Assembly (NCBI RefSeq): GCF_032714475.1 | Contig: NZ_JAWDKD010000018.1 | Coordinates: 62,001-126,000 of the forward strand | DNA: 64,000 nt | Direction: 5' to 3' | Source: Methanolapillus africanus | Lineage (GTDB): Archaea; Halobacteriota; Methanosarcinia; Methanosarcinales; Methanosarcinaceae | Shown here: one piece after another, positions 62,883 through 64,000 of the stretch | How the letters are laid out: the number at the start of each line of letters is the position of its first letter | Position numbering within the stretch: the first letter of the stretch is position 1 | Made by a program: the position numbers and the translations under genes | Notes under the pieces: model-generated | Databases searched by the model: none | The model's input: the letters and a program-made list of their open reading frames with translations, nothing else | What the model was told of the DNA's origin: nothing

Positions 62883-64000
62883 TTACTTCACAATCACAAC
62901 GGCTGCGTCGCCGACATTCAAAATGTCTACTTCGCGTCCGCCGGAAATCATTTCTTTCTTAATTTCAATCGCGTTTTCCGGAAGTTCAAGCGTTTCCCCG
63001 TTGACCGTAATCAAAATCTTTCCGGCCGATTTCATTTGGTCGGCGTCTTGGGGCGGCAAAGCCTTTAAAGCCGCCGTAACGGCGCCGGCGCGGTCTCTGA
63101 ACGTCGGACCGATGAGACTCTGGTTCGGTTTCACTTCAACCGGCACATGAGCGAATTCGGGCTTTCCGGACATCAACTCAACCGGGGACGACGTGGCGCC
63201 GGAAATGTCACCTACATCGATTTTGACGTTGTAAATCTCAATCTTTTTCAAGGGCGCGTTGAGAGCCATTTTGTTGTCTGATTTGTAACAGCGGATGTCG
63301 CTTGTGATGTTTTTGATCAGTTCGCCGGCGTCTTCGGCGTCGTCAGACAAGAATTTATCGTCGGCAACCGGCCAACTTTGTTGGTGAACACTTTCAGATC
63401 CGATTCTGGAATACATCTCTTCCGCTAAAAACGGCGTAAACGGCGCCAGAAGTTTGCATAATGTCGAAATTGACGTAAAGAGCGTGTAGCGCGCGGCATT
63501 TTTGTCGTCGGCGTCATTGCCGTAGAGGCGGCCTTTGACGAGTTCTAAATAGTTGTCGGCAAGGGTTTCCCAGGCAAAAATACGAATGCCTTTGAAGGCT
63601 TCGTCGAAACGCGCGTTTTCCATCATGTCGGTTGTTTCCGTGATGAGGCGGTTGAGTTTTGACAACAGCCAAAGGTCGGTTTGTTTGAGTTTGGTTGCGT
63701 CAAACGCCTTTTGGTCTTTTTCGGAAAATGTGTCCAAATTCATCATGGAGAAACGGTAAATGTTCCAAAGCTTTTGAATCAGGCGTGACGCGGAGACGAC
63801 GTCTTTCCAGCGGAACATGACGTCAGAACCCACGCTGCCGCCGAGAGCCGCCCATTGACGGAAGGCATCGGCGCTGTGTTCCACCAAAACATCTTCCGGC
63901 GAAATGACGTTGCCGAGCGATTTGCTCATTTTGTGGCCGTCCGGTCCGAGAACCATGCCGTTGATCATGATGGATTCCCACGGAATGTTGTTTTCAAGCG
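62883..64000 (-). CDS. valS: Valyl-tRNA synthetase, C-terminal part
   Basis: This is the C-terminal portion of a class I synthetase; the frame stays open to base 64000, so the start lies outside. The KMSKS motif is intact (GHKMSKSLGNVISPEDVL), followed by the anticodon-binding helical domain (WNIYRFSMMNLDTF, LSKLNRLITETTDMMENARF) and an archaeal-type C-terminus. The upstream residues NNIPWESIMINGMVLGPDG support ValRS. Confidence 0.92.
   Translation of the reverse strand, partial: LENNIPWESIMINGMVLGPDGHKMSKSLGNVISPEDVLVEHSADAFRQWAALGGSVGSDVMFRWKDVVSASRLIQKLWNIYRFSMMNLDTFSEKDQKAFDATKLKQTDLWLLSKLNRLITETTDMMENARFDEAFKGIRIFAWETLADNYLELVKGRLYGNDADDKNAARYTLFTSISTLCKLLAPFTPFLAEEMYSRIGSESVHQQSWPVADDKFLSDDAEDAGELIKNITSDIRCYKSDNKMALNAPLKKIEIYNVKIDVGDISGATSSPVELMSGKPEFAHVPVEVKPNQSLIGPTFRDRAGAVTAALKALPPQDADQMKSAGKILITVNGETLELPENAIEIKKEMISGGREVDILNVGDAAVVIVK

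Noticed and set aside
1..64000. tRNA or rRNA genes
   Set aside because: No cloverleaf with a T-loop GGTTCRA-type box or rRNA-like stretch was recognised by eye; a covariance search would be decisive.

Overview
The window is archaeal, most likely from a methylotrophic methanogen of the Methanosarcinales. Evidence includes a proteasome-activating nucleotidase (PAN), an archaeal-type threonyl-tRNA synthetase, a geranylgeranyl reductase for archaeal lipids, the hydrogenase maturation set hypC-D-A-B-E, methanogenesis marker protein 8, a DUF1724-type methanogen regulator, a DUF2551 protein, UPF0280, and homoaconitase/isopropylmalate-type genes as used for coenzyme B or leucine synthesis. None of the intact genes whose 3' end lies in the window stops at TAG, which fits a lineage that decodes TAG as pyrrolysine. 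A host-associated genus such as Methanimicrococcus would fit the gene mix, but sequence reading alone cannot prove it. Coding DNA is moderately GC-rich, intergenic DNA is very AT-rich, and GGTGA/GGAGG ribosome-binding sites are common.

Layout. 1-1228: metal or cobamide ABC importer (partial). 1385-3880: Ski2-like helicase. 4323-6829: aminotransferase, hexulose-phosphate isomerase and an unknown protein. 7331-10908: three tandem paralogous membrane proteins. 11129-12738: small dehydratase subunit (YLRT, homoaconitase-like) and beta-decarboxylating dehydrogenase; the large subunit is at 35914-37191. 13150-18204: site-2 protease, PAN and two small membrane proteins. 18220-22618: cutA and the hyp cluster. 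22902-34589: MsrB, a PAPS-reductase-family protein, MBL hydrolase, ThrRS, MFS pump, nicotinate phosphoribosyltransferase and a Trm5/Taw2-like enzyme. 34959-42101: Fe-S cluster protein, dehydratase large subunit, HisE, metallopeptidase, CobQ and two small proteins. 43548-45191: two-domain PPK2 after a 1.4 kb AT-rich gap. 45377-47784: frameshifted beta-helix surface protein. 48237-63968: AhpD-like protein, regulator, ThiI, a DUF1254/DUF1214 gene broken by two in-frame stops, lipid reductase, marker 8, DapL, UPF0280, MscS, CoA ligase, DsrE-like protein and ValRS (partial).

The most unusual content lies between the genes. Two dispersed families are visible. (1) About ten loci (A to J) carry modular palindromic elements. 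Most share the terminus TCAAGCAAACCATCCCG, followed by a hairpin whose stem changes from copy to copy while keeping base pairing. Pairs of such ends in inverted orientation often enclose arrays of about 34-bp TGCACC units, and two further hairpin modules (types 2 and 3) are shuffled among them. The design resembles bacterial REP/BIME elements, with no transposase in the window. (2) A GC-rich motif, GCGCGCGTTAYSGCG, occurs at about 18 intergenic sites, none inside a gene. In about 15 of them it lies downstream of a gene and reads in the direction of that gene's transcription, often just after a T-rich tract. At several loci the two families are joined by a conserved linker.

Other points of interest are a CobQ that lacks the catalytic cysteine of its glutaminase domain, low-complexity hydrophilic inserts in otherwise conserved enzymes, and nonsense or frameshift lesions in two accessory genes.
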